DNA of 64,000 nt from Galeopsis tetrahit (taxonomy: Eukaryota > Streptophyta > Magnoliopsida > Lamiales > Lamiaceae). Position numbers and translations under genes: made by a program. The notes below the pieces were generated by a model. The model was not told where the DNA came from. It searched no databases and saw only the letters and a list, made by a program, of their open reading frames with translations. The number at the start of each line of letters is the position of its first letter. Within the stretch, counting starts at the first letter, position 1. The stretch is from contig OY776130.1 of assembly GCA_963675135.1 (NCBI GenBank), positions 27,706,001-27,770,000 of the forward strand, written 5' to 3'. Shown here piece by piece: positions 53,790 through 64,000 of this stretch.

Positions 53790-56700
53790 TCAGATAGTGC
53801 TCATGCCAAGAGATTTCCTCAAGATAGAGAATCTCTCATGGTCTAAGGCTTTAGTAAAGATATCAGCATTCTGTTTTTCAGTAGGTACATACTCCAACTT
53901 AACAATATTCTTCTCTACTAAATCTCTCATAAAATGGTGTCTAATGCTAATGTGCTTTGTGAGTGAGTGTTGTACATGATTTTTAGAAATGTTAATGGCA
54001 CTAGTATTATCACAAAAGATAGTAAGTATACCATTCTCAATACCATAGTCATGGAACATCTTGCTCAGCCACAAGAGTTGTGTGCAGCAGCTTCCAGCAG
54101 CAATATACTCAGATTCTGCAGTGGATTGTGAAACACAATTCTGTTTCTTGCTGTGCCATGATACAAGATTGTTTCCCATGTAAAAACATCCTCCACTCGT
54201 ACTCTTTCTATCATCTATGTCTCCAGCCCAATCAGCATCACTATAACCAATCAAAATGTTGTTGGTGTCCTTAGTATACCAGATTCCAAGGTCACTTGTT
54301 CCTGAAACATACTTGATGATTCTCTTCACAGCATTCAGGTGTGATTCCTTTGGATTTGCTTGGTACCTAGCACAAACACACACATTGTACATAATATCTG
54401 GTCTACTAGAGGTTAAATATAGTAAACTACCTATCATGGATCTGTAAAGTGTTGGATCAACATCTGTTCCAGCACTATCTTTGCAAAGTTTCAAAGTAGA
54501 TCCCATAGGAGTTTTCATTGGTTTTGAATTCTCAAGACCAAATCTTTTAACCAAGTTCTTAGCATACTTACTCTGGGAGAAGAAAATACCATCACTGCAC
54601 TGTTTGATTTGAAGACCTAGAAAATAATTCAAGTCTCCAACCATACTCATTTCAAATGTTGCAGTCATTGCCTCAACAAAATTACTCAACATTTTATCAC
54701 AAGTAGAACCAAACACAATGTCATCAACATATATTTGTGCAATAAGTAAATCTCCTTCAGTGTGCTTAATGAACAAAGTTCTATCAGCTTCTCCTCTAAT
54801 AAATCCATATTCCAAAAGAAAGTCAGTAAGCCTACCATACCATGCTCTAAGAGCTTGTTTAAGACCATACAATGCTTTCTTAAGTTTATATACATGATCA
54901 GGATATTGTGGATCTTCAAATCCTTTGGGTTGTTCAACATATGCTTCTTCATTCAATATGCCATTTAGAAATGCAGCCTTTACATCCATTTGATGAAGTT
55001 TAATATCAATAAAACATGCAATAGCTAGCAGTAATCTAATAGATTCTATCCTAGCAACAGGTGCAAAAGTCTCATCAAAATCAACTCCTTCAACTTGGGT
55101 GTAACATTGTGCTACTAACCTAGCCTTGTTTCTAACAATATTACCAGATTCATCAGTTTTATTCTTGAATATCCACTTTGTTCCAATGACATTAGTATGA
55201 CTAGGTCTTGGAACAAGTGTCCATACTTCATTTCTTTCAAACTGACCAAGTTCTTCATGCATAGCATTAATCCAGTTTTCATCAGTTAAGGCTTCTTTAG
55301 CACTCTTAGGTTCAATTTTAGATAAATAGCATTCAACATTTACAATGTTACACATAGAAGACATGCATATTGTTCTTACCACATCTACCTTGTTTGATCT
55401 TACTCTTCCTCTTGTTTGCACTCCAACTGTAGCATCACCTATGATCTGGTCAGAAGGATGACTTTTACCTATTCTTGAAGAAGGATTCGTTTTGGGAATG
55501 TACTGGTCATTCTGTGAAGTTACAACTGTCTGTTCTGTCGATGTTGACCCAGATGTGTTAACATTTGGTGCAACATTCTCAGACTTCAGTGTATTCTCAG
55601 AAGTGTCAGTAACCTGTGATACATCTTCTTCATCTTTGTCATCTGTAAGACCTTTATCATCATCAAACACAACATTAACAGATTCTTGAACAGTGTTAGT
55701 TCTAAGGTTATATACTCTATAAGCTTTACTATTTCTAGAATAGCCTAAAAAGAAACCTTTATCACTTTTAGAATCAAACTTATGAAGTTGATCCCTATCA
55801 TTCAAAATATAACACACACAACCAAATACATGAAAATATTTCACACTTGGTTTTCTGTTGTTCAAAATCTCATATGGTGTTTGACTTGTGCCAGAACGAA
55901 TAAAAACCCTATTAATAACATGACATGCAGTATTCAATGCTTCTCCCCAAAATTTCTTAGCAAGACATTTGGATGTTAGCATAACTCTAGCCATTTCTTG
56001 TAAAGTTCTATTCTTTCTTTCAACAATTCCATTTTGTTGTGGAGTTTTAGGAGATGAATATTCTTGCAAGATACCCTTTTTATCACAAAAATCATTAAAC
56101 ATGCTGTTTTCAAATTCCCTACCATGATCAGTTCTAATACGGCCAACTTTCAAGTTAAACACATTTTTGAACCTCTTATAAAGAATTTTAAATGCAGCAA
56201 ATGCTTCAGATTTGTCTCTTAAAGACTCTACCCAGGTATATCTAGAAAAATCATCTACCACAACTAAGGAATAGCTCTTTCCTCCAATGCTTTCAGTTTC
56301 CATAGGACCCATCAAGTCCATGTGCAGTAATTCAAAACATCGATGTGTAGTACAATGTGACAGCATTTTGTGCGACATTCTTACCTGCTTACCTTTTTGG
56401 CATGGTCCACATACAGTGTTGTTGTGAAGACTTAGTTTTGGAATTCCTTTTACTGCATCTGCTTTGATTAGTCTATTCATTGCTCTGTAATTTGCATGAC
56501 CCAATCTTTGATGCCATAAGACATTTTCATCATATTTTGACAAGTTACACATATTTGTTCCAATAAGATAGCAATTATCAGCTGACCTAGTACCAGTCAT
56601 AACACAAACTTCATCTTTATTAAGAACATAACATGAATCTTTATCAAATTTCACATGCAAATTATCATCATAAAGTTGACTAATGCTAATCAGATTTGCA

Positions 56701-56975
56701 AGTAAGCCATCAACATGTAAGACATTTTTAAGCTTAGGAAAACCTTTAACATTCAAAGTTCCTTTACCAAGAATCTTTCCTTTAGAACCTCCACCATATG
56801 TAACATTACCACTATTCAAGGTCACATAATCAGATAAGAAATCAGTACGACCTGTCATATGTCTAGAGCAACCACTATCAAAATACCATTGACCAAGTAA
56901 GCATGCTTTCAAGGAAGTGTGAACAACATTACAAGTAACAGCAGATTTCTGAAAATGTTTCATAGGATGTGACAT
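53790..56975 (-). CDS. pol: Pol polyprotein of element C (protease-integrase-RT-RNase H)
   Basis: 1061 residues, uninterrupted. The protease motif WYFDSGCSRHMTG is near residue 30. The integrase zinc domain (LWHQRLGHANYRAM..., CGPCQKGK) and the catalytic core follow, with LLHMDLMGP, RTDHGREF and NGIVERKNRTL supplying the D, D and E. RT has RNKARLVAQCYTQ, MDVKAAFLNG and YVDD (54720-54731 on the minus strand). RNase H has GYSDADWAGD, STAESEYIAAG and HISIRHHF. All catalytic residues are present, so the enzyme part may be active. The ATG at 56975 is probably not the native start; the protein would normally be made as gag-pol, and the gag part upstream is damaged. Confidence 0.92.
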   Translation of the reverse strand: MSHPMKHFQKSAVTCNVVHTSLKACLLGQWYFDSGCSRHMTGRTDFLSDYVTLNSGNVTYGGGSKGKILGKGTLNVKGFPKLKNVLHVDGLLANLISISQLYDDNLHVKFDKDSCYVLNKDEVCVMTGTRSADNCYLIGTNMCNLSKYDENVLWHQRLGHANYRAMNRLIKADAVKGIPKLSLHNNTVCGPCQKGKQVRMSHKMLSHCTTHRCFELLHMDLMGPMETESIGGKSYSLVVVDDFSRYTWVESLRDKSEAFAAFKILYKRFKNVFNLKVGRIRTDHGREFENSMFNDFCDKKGILQEYSSPKTPQQNGIVERKNRTLQEMARVMLTSKCLAKKFWGEALNTACHVINRVFIRSGTSQTPYEILNNRKPSVKYFHVFGCVCYILNDRDQLHKFDSKSDKGFFLGYSRNSKAYRVYNLRTNTVQESVNVVFDDDKGLTDDKDEEDVSQVTDTSENTLKSENVAPNVNTSGSTSTEQTVVTSQNDQYIPKTNPSSRIGKSHPSDQIIGDATVGVQTRGRVRSNKVDVVRTICMSSMCNIVNVECYLSKIEPKSAKEALTDENWINAMHEELGQFERNEVWTLVPRPSHTNVIGTKWIFKNKTDESGNIVRNKARLVAQCYTQVEGVDFDETFAPVARIESIRLLLAIACFIDIKLHQMDVKAAFLNGILNEEAYVEQPKGFEDPQYPDHVYKLKKALYGLKQALRAWYGRLTDFLLEYGFIRGEADRTLFIKHTEGDLLIAQIYVDDIVFGSTCDKMLSNFVEAMTATFEMSMVGDLNYFLGLQIKQCSDGIFFSQSKYAKNLVKRFGLENSKPMKTPMGSTLKLCKDSAGTDVDPTLYRSMIGSLLYLTSSRPDIMYNVCVCARYQANPKESHLNAVKRIIKYVSGTSDLGIWYTKDTNNILIGYSDADWAGDIDDRKSTSGGCFYMGNNLVSWHSKKQNCVSQSTAESEYIAAGSCCTQLLWLSKMFHDYGIENGILTIFCDNTSAINISKNHVQHSLTKHISIRHHFMRDLVEKNIVKLEYVPTEKQNADIFTKALDHERFSILRKSLGMSTI

Positions 56976-58046
56976 CTTTTTAGGTAATATTTTCTCAACC
57001 TCAGATCATCAAACATTTTCATGCAGTAAGGAAGAATATGATCAATTATCGAAATAATAATGACATACAAACTTCTTTTCAATGTTTTTTTTTTTGACTT
57101 TGTGAGAATCTGTTTGTGCAGATGTTACAACAAATGTTTTAACATTTGCCTTCACAAATTTCACAGTAATTTCAAAATCCTTAGAAATAGAAGCAGTTTC
57201 ACCATCATAACATATATCACAATTATCAGATTTACCAAATAGCTATAACATATATATCAGAAGTACTCACAGAAAATTTTATGAAACTTAAAGTAGAGGT
57301 GATAAATTTCTCCTTCAGTTTACCAACTTCGAAAATCTCTTCTGGAATGTATGACTTCTAGCTTGGTAATTGTCCCTTTCAGATTCTCATTCTCTTTGTT
57401 CAAAGAATTAAGAGTGAGTTTCTAAGATTTACAATCATCTAACAACTCTTGATATTTAGAATCATCAATTCTTATACCTGCATCATCAACAAACCCATTA
57501 AAATAGTTCAAATCTGGGTGACTCTGTTTTGATGTTACCATAAATGTTATGACATTAGGTGCAACATCAGAATCTGTATCATCCAGATTATCATCTAAAG
57601 AATCATCATAATCAATCTTAGTATGAAAAGCAAATTCAACATCTTTTGATTCATCAAATTCATCATCTGATTCATCATTTAAGGTAGCACTAAAATTCAG
57701 TTTTTTTTGCTTAAGTCTAATATTGACACATTAATTTTCATAAAGGCCATATTCAGAACATGCATTGAACTGATTTTATATATTAAAAATCATACATTGG
57801 TTTACCTTCACTTTTTGATAACCTTGGTTGAATTTTGACTTTTCCTTCTTTCTGGTGTTGATGTGATGATTTGGATCTGTGGTATTTCATAACCTGTAAG
57901 CCTGATTTATGGTATATTATAACCTGTAAGTACAGTCCTCCAAGCACGTTTATCAATCGACTTGATATACATGCACAACTTAGGCTTTAAAATATGGATA
58001 ATATGTTCGGGTGCCTAAGTGCAGTGGATATGTGATGTGTTTCCAT
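56976..58046 (-). pseudogene. gag: Collapsed gag of element C
   Basis: A gag start codon lies at 58046 (METHHIS...), shared with the fragment at 5723. After about 40 codons the gag core is missing: the sequence jumps to Lys/Gln/Ser-rich sequence and then to the acidic, coiled-coil C-terminal part (about 57700-57400), with frameshifts and stops. No CCHC knuckle was found. The deletion removes most of the gag core, so this copy cannot make its own particle protein. Confidence 0.75.
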
Positions 58047-58105
58047 TGCTAACCTACACTAAAAACACACTTGACCAAAGATCTAACCTAGTGTCGTCAG
58101 GTATC

Positions 58106-58120
58106 AGCTCTGATACCAAC
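58106..58120 (-). other. Primer-binding site of element C
   Basis: Plus-strand AGCTCTGATACCAAC, i.e. TGGTATCAGAGCT on the minus strand, directly next to the 5' LTR. It matches initiator tRNA-Met. Confidence 0.95.
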
Positions 58121-58981
58121 TGAAAGTGTGTGGTGTGGTGTATGTATATGAAGTGTTTAAGTTTAATAGAATAATGTTGTACTAAATGTTGTGACAATTG
58201 GTACAACACTGACTCTAACAGAATATCAGAAATTATGATTCACACAGCGGAAGACTTGAAACACTAAAAACAAACGTGACACAATGGAAATATTTTTCAC
58301 ATAGATTTTATAAATAAAAATCTATGCTAGCCTTACGGCGAAAAACAATACTTATCTTCAAGTATAAATGTTGTGTGAAATGTTACAGCATTAACATTCA
58401 CAACAGAAACTACAAACGAGGCAGGTGCCTTGTTCTAAAAACGAACTAAGTGTATAAGGTATACACTGTCGAAATGCCTAGTCTATCTAATGATTACACT
58501 CTCAATAGATAAGAAGACACACAGCCATACGGGTGGGATACGGACGTATGATCTAAAAGGTAGTTCTACTTGCCACAATTCCTAACAGGGATATACGCTC
58601 GGTCTAGGAAGTTGATCGAATAGAGTACACTGATTTGAGAAGCCTTCCATCGGTATTTATAGTAGTGGGGTGCTGATTCTAGAGGCTTCCACAATGAGGT
58701 CCTATTTTTTAGGAACTCAACTTCCATGATCTTTCTAGATCTTTCTTGAATGCTCCAGGTCGTTCCAAATGGTTCCAGGCCGTTCTAGCATGTTCTCCAA
58801 TGTTCTGGAATCTTCTAGGTTCCAGATCCTTGTAGAAGCTTCTAGATCCTGCCAAAAATGCGACAACATTTAGATCAACATTTAATGTAGCATTTCAGAA
58901 AAGACTTAGAAAAAATCTCGGAAGGTCAAATTAAGATGTTGTTGATAATGTTAAGGCATTTAAGGATTAACAACATCTACA
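58121..58981 (-). repeat. 5' LTR of element C (861 bp)
   Basis: Aligned by hand with 49009-49870: 6 substitutions and one A-run length change. A minus-strand TATA box CTATAAATACCG is at about 58650-58661. Confidence 0.95.
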
Positions 58982-59345
58982 ACGTCTTTTGGAAAGATGG
59001 CCCGAACTACAACAACAACGAAGAAACTAGAGCTACAACGATGGCGAAGGCCAGTGGTGGTGGTTGTAAATTAGCTTTGAAGCTAAGCTAAACAAATTTT
59101 TTTTTCCTTAGCTTTCAATTATACCGTGCAATTGTCTGTACACAAGTATGATTTTTTTTTTTTTAAATCTTGACCTAACATTTTTAATAAATAGATTTGA
59201 CCCGAAAACCTTTTAAAGACTTCTCTAGTCGTATTAGTGCATTTAAAAAATGTGTTTGTTTACCCATATGTGCATTTCACTAGTGTGTAAAGCATTTAAG
59301 TTCAAACTTTTTAAAACATTACTATTAGGTGTTAAAATACTCATA

Positions 59346-60756
59346 CAGTAAAACCTCTCTATAGTCATATCATTGGGACCACAAAAAAATATTCCTAAAT
59401 GGGGGTTATTCCTAAATAGAGTTATAAGGTTTTTTTTTTTAAATGCATGTATATTATATAACGGTATAATTAGTAGATACATGTACATGATGTAATGTGT
59501 TGAACTTAATTGAACTAATTTACTCACGTAATATGAAAAGACAATACTCAAGAGTCACCCACCATAGATGCATGTACTTGCTTTTGATTGCTTTAATTTT
59601 TTCATCTATAAATATTATGTATAATACATTTTTTTTTATCAATTACATCAAATCAACATTTTATTCACACATATAATGGCACCAAAAATAGAAAAGAGAA
59701 CTCAAATGAGTGAAAAAATTCGTGTGGAGATGTGCAAAATGAAAGAACTACATCCAGGTTGGAAGCAAAAAGATTTTGCCAAGTGGTTGGAGGATACTCA
59801 TAATCTTAAGCTATCACAATCAGCGATATCGAAGGCGTTCAAGAGGTCAATCAACAATTAGACGACCAACAGGCTCTTTCTAATCCAAATGCAAAACGTT
59901 TGAGACCGTTGAAGTACCCATTGATGGAGTCGGCTCTTTATGAATGATTTGTATGCAACCAAGAGCATGTCAATATTAGTGGTGAATTACTCAAGGAGAA
60001 GGGCCGCATATTCTTAAAGAGTCTTTATCCAGAAGCAATTTCATTTGAATTTTCTAATGGGTGGTTAGAGAAGTTCAAGCATCGACATGCAATTAAGTCA
60101 TTTCGGCATTTCGGGGAGAGTGGCTCAGTTGATATGGAGAAAATTGAAGCAAGTTTGCCATCAATAAGAGAAGAATTAGATAAATGGGATTGGAAGGATA
60201 TTTACAACATGGATGAAACAGGTTTATTTTATCGAATGCAAGCTGATAATTCTCTTGCAACGAAGCAACTCGAGGGACGAAAGCAAAACAAAGAGAGAAT
60301 TACAATTGTCATTTGAACCAATGGTAATGGATCTGACAAAGTTCCTCTTTGGATCATTGGTAAGTTTCTTAATCCTAGATGCTTGAAGAATGTTAACCGT
60401 TCTACTCTCAATTGCATTTATCGAGCAAATTCAACAAGAAGGTGGTCATGTGGACGAGCTAATGCGCACATGCAAGTTGAAGGATAAGGTTACAACACAA
60501 AAGATTAAATCATTGTCACAATCAACCTTGAACAAGTATTTTAAATCAACTTAAATCTATTGTAAAATTATATATATTATTATGATTTATTCCTAAATGG
60601 AGGTGTATTTCTTTATGTTGGGACTTGAAAAAATATGAATTATGACAATATGAAGTTTATTCCAAATTATAACTGGTCCCAAGTTGGGACCATGAATTTT
60701 TATTCCTAAAGAGAGTTTATTCCTTAATAGAGTATTCTTTTTGAGAGGTTTTACTG
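59346..60756 (+). mobile_element. Pogo-like (Tc1/mariner superfamily) DNA transposon
   Basis: The ends CAGTAAAACCTCTC and GAGAGGTTTTACTG are perfect inverted repeats, with TA on both sides (59344-59345 and 60757-60758). CAGT ends with TA target duplication are typical of pogo. Subterminal TATTCCTAAATGG/TTATTCCT words occur on both sides. It encodes a decayed transposase. Confidence 0.9.
59676..60555 (+). pseudogene. Pogo-like transposase, decayed and internally deleted
   Basis: The first ORF (59676-59861) begins MAPKIEKRTQMSEKIRVEMC and holds the N-terminal helix-turn-helix (KQKDFAKWLEDTHN, QSAISKAFKRS) found in pogo/CENP-B-type transposases. After frameshift and stop, the CENP-B-type second DNA-binding part follows (RPLKYPLMESALYE, FSNGWLEKFKHRH), then WDWKDIYNMDETGLFYRM with the first Asp of the DDE catalytic triad. 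TGA stops interrupt it (about 60314), and the remaining catalytic part is missing after NPRCLKN. It cannot be active. Confidence 0.85.
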
Positions 60757-61143
60757 TAGTACTCTCTATAAAAGAAACATTCTTCCCTCACAAATTATCC
60801 CGTCCCCTTTTGAAAAACCCTAGAATCTTCCCCCCTATTTCTTCACCAACTATCCGACAATCTCACCAAATGTGTGGCGCCTCAGGTATCGTTGACTGTC
60901 AATCATACCAACATTCCTTCGACGACAGTGTAACTTCAACAAGGATGACCGATTGTATGGAAAAAGTTTGAATCTAAATGTTTTATACACTAGTGAAATA
61001 CACCTATGGGTAATTTTTTTTTTTAAATGCACTAATATGACTAAAAAAATCTTAAAAGGCTTTCGAGTCATACCTATTTAATAAAAAAGTCACGTCAAGC
61101 CTTTAAAAAAAATCTATAACATGCCATGGGCCTAACAATTATA

Positions 61144-61250
61144 CTCCCTCCGTTCCAATCAAAGCTACACAACTTTCATTTTTTCGTCTGTACAATGAAA
61201 GCTACTCATTCTTTTTTTTTTGTAAAGTATTCTCTCTCACATTTCATTAT
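61144..61250. repeat. Truncated Stowaway-like end
   Basis: CTCCCTCCGTTCCAATCAAAG after TA, as in a Stowaway MITE, but without a matching right end nearby. Confidence 0.6.
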
Positions 61251-62086
61251 CGGTAATGCTATGTATCCCGATTCTGGATATCCAAAAATTAATTTCTAAA
61301 TTAATTATTTATGTAATTACCTATTTGTCCTTATTTAATATTCTCTTGTTTAGGGGAAAATTACACCGGATTTTTTTATTTCTTGTTTTCTCTCTCTTAC
61401 TTTTTTACTTTTAAAGCATGTGCACGAATTTCAACATTTTTAGAGAGATGAATATATTTTTGTAATTATTAGTTTTTTTTACACCTATTAAATTGATTAG
61501 TCCTTCAATTTTTCAATTTCAAGTCAAATTCAAGTGAAATGATCGATATTGGTTTCAGATTTTATTTTAAAAATTATTAGATTTTATTTAAGTTAAATTT
61601 TTTAAGAATTTTTTTATTTATATTTTCAAAATCGTATTTGTTGAAATATATATTATAATAATATCTTACAAATATTTGGTATGTATCTCATATTTTTTTA
61701 ATATATATTATTAGTGTACTAATTTTTTACTTAGATATATATGAAGACTTTTGAGTATCTTTTTACGAATCGAACCATCAAATTTAAAATTATAAACCAC
61801 AAATACTATGTATCATTCTAATTAAATTGAAATTTCTCTAAATTAATATGCATTTTTTTTATATTTAGATATGCAAAAAAAAAAATAGTGTTATTACCTT
61901 TCGAGACGTGGTACACTATCGAACAATTAAAATCTAAATCATAAACCACAAACTTGTCGTATTACTTTAAAAAAAAATTAAAATGTTTATCTAAAAATTA
62001 TTTATGTTATAACTAGAATTGAAAAAAAAAATAGTAGTGTCAATATCTTGTGGGTCTCAATTTGCTAGTGGACGTCCATCGAACTA
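61251..62086. other. AT-rich gene-free DNA
   Basis: Poly(A)/poly(T)-rich with no ORF of coding character. Related degenerate copies of CACTATC-rich sequence (61915, 62420) suggest old repeats. Confidence 0.6.
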
Positions 62087-62379
62087 CTCCCTCCGTCCAA
62101 TTTCATTATTCCCATTTTCCTTTTTTGGTTGTTCAATTTTATTATGTTAATTCCTTTTTGGAAATACTACTATTCACACTACTTTATTTCCACCCTCCAA
62201 TCATCACTTATTTACTCAAATTGCCACTAACTTTATTCATAAACAATCATTTTACCTATAAATGGACCCCACAACATCCCATCAAACCCCCCAACTTATC
62301 TACTTTATACATAAACTAATCAATATTCATTAAAACTCGTGTCCGGAGAAGTGGACATAATAAAATTGGACGGAGGGAG
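62087..62379. repeat. Stowaway-type MITE
   Basis: CTCCCTCCGTCCAATTT to AAATTGGACGGAGGGAG, TA on both sides. 293 bp. Confidence 0.95.
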
Positions 62380-62707
62380 TATTATTTAAATTATAAATAA
62401 ATATGAAAAAAAAAATGTATATCACTATCATGTGAGTCTCAATGTGCCAATTGAACCATCGAACCCTAAATATAAACTATAAAATATATTTCACCACTCA
62501 AAATTAAAATTAAAATGAAATTGTATTTTATATTATATATTGTGTATGACATAAATTTATAAAATATATTTAATTTGTATATATAATACTCATTAAAACT
62601 TAACTTATAAAAATTCATAAAAAAATGGCATACCATAAACTATTACTATAACTTTATTAATTTTTACCCTAAATAAAAATAAATTTAAATAAACTTCTTT
62701 AATAGTA

Positions 62708-62943
62708 CTCCCTCCGTCCCATCTTAACTTTCACACTTACTGTTCACCCCATTTTTTAAAAATATTATAATAAATAGAATTTTGAGATATAATTTTATAA
62801 AAAAATAAATAAGTGACTTGGCTTGTGTGTATGTATGTACCATAAAAATAATAACATTAAATATAATGTTTTAAATATTATATGGATAGAGTTTCTAAAG
62901 GACCGAAAAAGTAGGTATGAAAGTTAATCTAGAACGGAGGGAG
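62708..62943. repeat. Stowaway-type MITE
   Basis: CTCCCTCCGTCC to AGAACGGAGGGAG, TA on both sides. 236 bp; a different subfamily from the copy at 62087. Confidence 0.9.
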
Positions 62944-63228
62944 TAGTAAACACTTAAATGTAATAAAAATAATAATTAAATAATGTATAGAAAACTTTTA
63001 ATGAAGTGAAAATTTAAATTTAATTAAATTCTCGATGTTACCACGGCTTGATGAATAAATTCACTAATTCGAGTAAGAAACTCTGACCGTGATGCATGAA
63101 TGAAATAAAGTTTTTTTTTTATTATTATTATTGAGATTATTATTGTCATCACTATTTAATAAATAGTAAAGATGAATAGGTTCATTGATTTGGATAAGGA
63201 ACCATTAACCATGAACCTTATACCCTAA

Positions 63229-63880
63229 ACTAGGGGTGGGCACAAAATCGAAAAAATCGAATTTCCGAACGGACAATTTTCGGTTTATTTGGATCGATTT
63301 ATTCTGTTGTTCAGTTCGATTCGGTTGAAATATTTTTTAAATTTCGGTTGTTCGGTTCGGTTTATATTTTATAAAACTAAACTAAACCGAACATAACTGA
63401 ATTTATTTATATAAATTAAAATAATTACTTATTTAATCAATAAATTATATGGAGCAATACGTTAACAAAAAGAAACTCTATTTGAAGTACGTTAGTTTAT
63501 TAATTTTCAATCTCATTTTTTAAAACATTTGTCGTCTTCTTGCCCCACTAAAAAATAATTGTCTCTCTTGAAGATGAATTTTATTGTGGAAAATGCAACA
63601 AAACCATTAATTTTTTGTGTGATATTTTTATGGTTTGTAATTTTAAACTTTGAGGAACTTGTTAGTTTGGATTGTGAACTCTTGAACTTATAATTTGAAT
63701 TTGATTTTTAGTGTAAAAAACCCTTGAAAAATGTTTAATTGTTGAAAAAAAATATTTTATACAAGAATTTCGGTTTAAACCGAACCAACCGAACTTTTAA
63801 TCGGTTCGATTTCGTTTTCAATTTTTAAAATTTCAGTTATTTCGATTCGATTGAAAAAAATCCAAAATCGATGTTGTCTT
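63229..63880. repeat. hAT-type MITE relative, right end incomplete
   Basis: Starts TAGGGGTGGGCACAAAATCG and carries many TTCGGTT and AACCGAAC words, as does the copy at 29127. The right side has GATTGAAAAAAATCCAAAATCG (about 63852-63870), the inverted counterpart of the start, but lacks the terminal GTGCCCACCCCTA. Confidence 0.6.
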
Positions 63881-64000
63881 TAGTTAGTTTGCTACTGGTT
63901 TCTTAATGGCTTGTTATTGATGTTCAAGGAGGATTTATGCTACCATTGCGTATGTGTGTTTTTCCTGCTGGTTTTGATGCTGTTTCCTGCTGATTTTTGG
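63881..64000. other. Window end, nothing supported
   Basis: Only 120 bp; contains CCTGCTG/GATTTTTGG words, no ORF. Confidence 0.6.

Larger units (their letters stand above)
49009..58981 (-). mobile_element. Element C: complete minus-strand Ty1/copia element, 10 kb
   Basis: The LTRs (49009-49870 and 58121-58981) are flanked by the perfect 5-bp TSD ACGTC (49004-49008 and 58982-58986). On the minus strand the PBS TGGTATCAGAGCTGATACC-type sequence lies next to 58121, and the PPT (GGGGGAGAT) next to 49870. Order: gag remnant, pol, spacer, long extra ORF. Integrase precedes RT, so copia. By hand alignment the LTRs differ by 6 substitutions and a 1-bp indel in 861 bp, so the insertion is very young. 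Pol and the extra ORF are fully open, but gag is largely deleted. Confidence 0.95.
59112..61143. mobile_element. Long-TIR element, interrupted by a pogo-like transposon
   Basis: About 59112-59292 and 60967-61143 are inverted copies of each other: TAGTCGTATTAGTGCATTTAAA and TTTAAATGCACTAATATGACTA, TTTCACTAGTGTGTAAAGCATTT and AATGTTTTATACACTAGTGAAA. That makes arms of roughly 180 bp with small gaps. Between them are the pogo-like insertion (59346-60756) and about 200 bp of other sequence with a short ORF (60741-60971). The class is not clear: foldback or Mutator-like. No certain TSD. Confidence 0.65.

Noticed and set aside
1..64000. CRISPR arrays, bacterial operons, riboswitches
   Set aside because: No regularly spaced repeats of that type and no bacterial gene organisation; tandem repeats present are explained by transposons and microsatellites.

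Overview
This is nuclear DNA of a flowering plant, probably a eudicot. The evidence is AT-rich intergenic sequence, intron-containing genes with GT-AG splice sites, plant-type proteins (a chloroplast FKBP, a VAMP72 longin R-SNARE, an Agenet/Tudor-like protein, a TAF8-like histone-fold protein), two nuclear tRNA-Lys(UUU) genes, and many plant transposons. No bacterial, organellar or CRISPR features were seen. The species cannot be fixed from the sequence.

Layout. 1-21124 is a nest of LTR retrotransposons. An old minus-strand Ty1/copia element (family C) keeps part of its gag (5147-5798) and one LTR. That host DNA was split twice, once by element A (SIRE/Maximus-type copia, 3' end at 1-5146) and once by element B (complete, 6477-21031, TSD AACAT). 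Element B carries gag, pol and a third, very large ORF region behind pol. 21125-27546 is intergenic DNA and probably the leader intron of an Agenet-domain gene (27547-28979). A minus-strand tRNA-Lys follows at 29743-29815. 30122-41317 is almost gene-free: a gag-only Gypsy-type element (TR-GAG-like, 30212-35056, TSD TATAT) with a hAT-type insertion inside it (8-bp TSD), an 86-bp-arm hairpin, two Stowaway MITEs, a Mutator-like element (9-bp TSD) and two further MITEs.

41318-46084 is the gene island: tRNA-Lys (+), FKBP16-1-like PPIase (+), VAMP72-like R-SNARE (+), and TAF8-like protein (-). 46240-49008 is again repeats, including a second Mutator-like element with three long hairpins in a row. 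49009-58981 is a complete minus-strand family C copia element (TSD ACGTC) with an open pol and an open 3' ORF but a collapsed gag. 59112-61143 is a long-TIR element interrupted by a decayed pogo-like transposon, and the window ends in Stowaway and hAT-type MITEs.

Functionally the host genes are independent housekeeping genes. The main biology is transposon biology: two copia families each keep a very long extra ORF downstream of pol with a TATA-like box 100-150 bp upstream of it, which suggests separate expression. Element C looks recently transposed (6 substitutions between its LTRs by hand count) even though it has lost most of gag.
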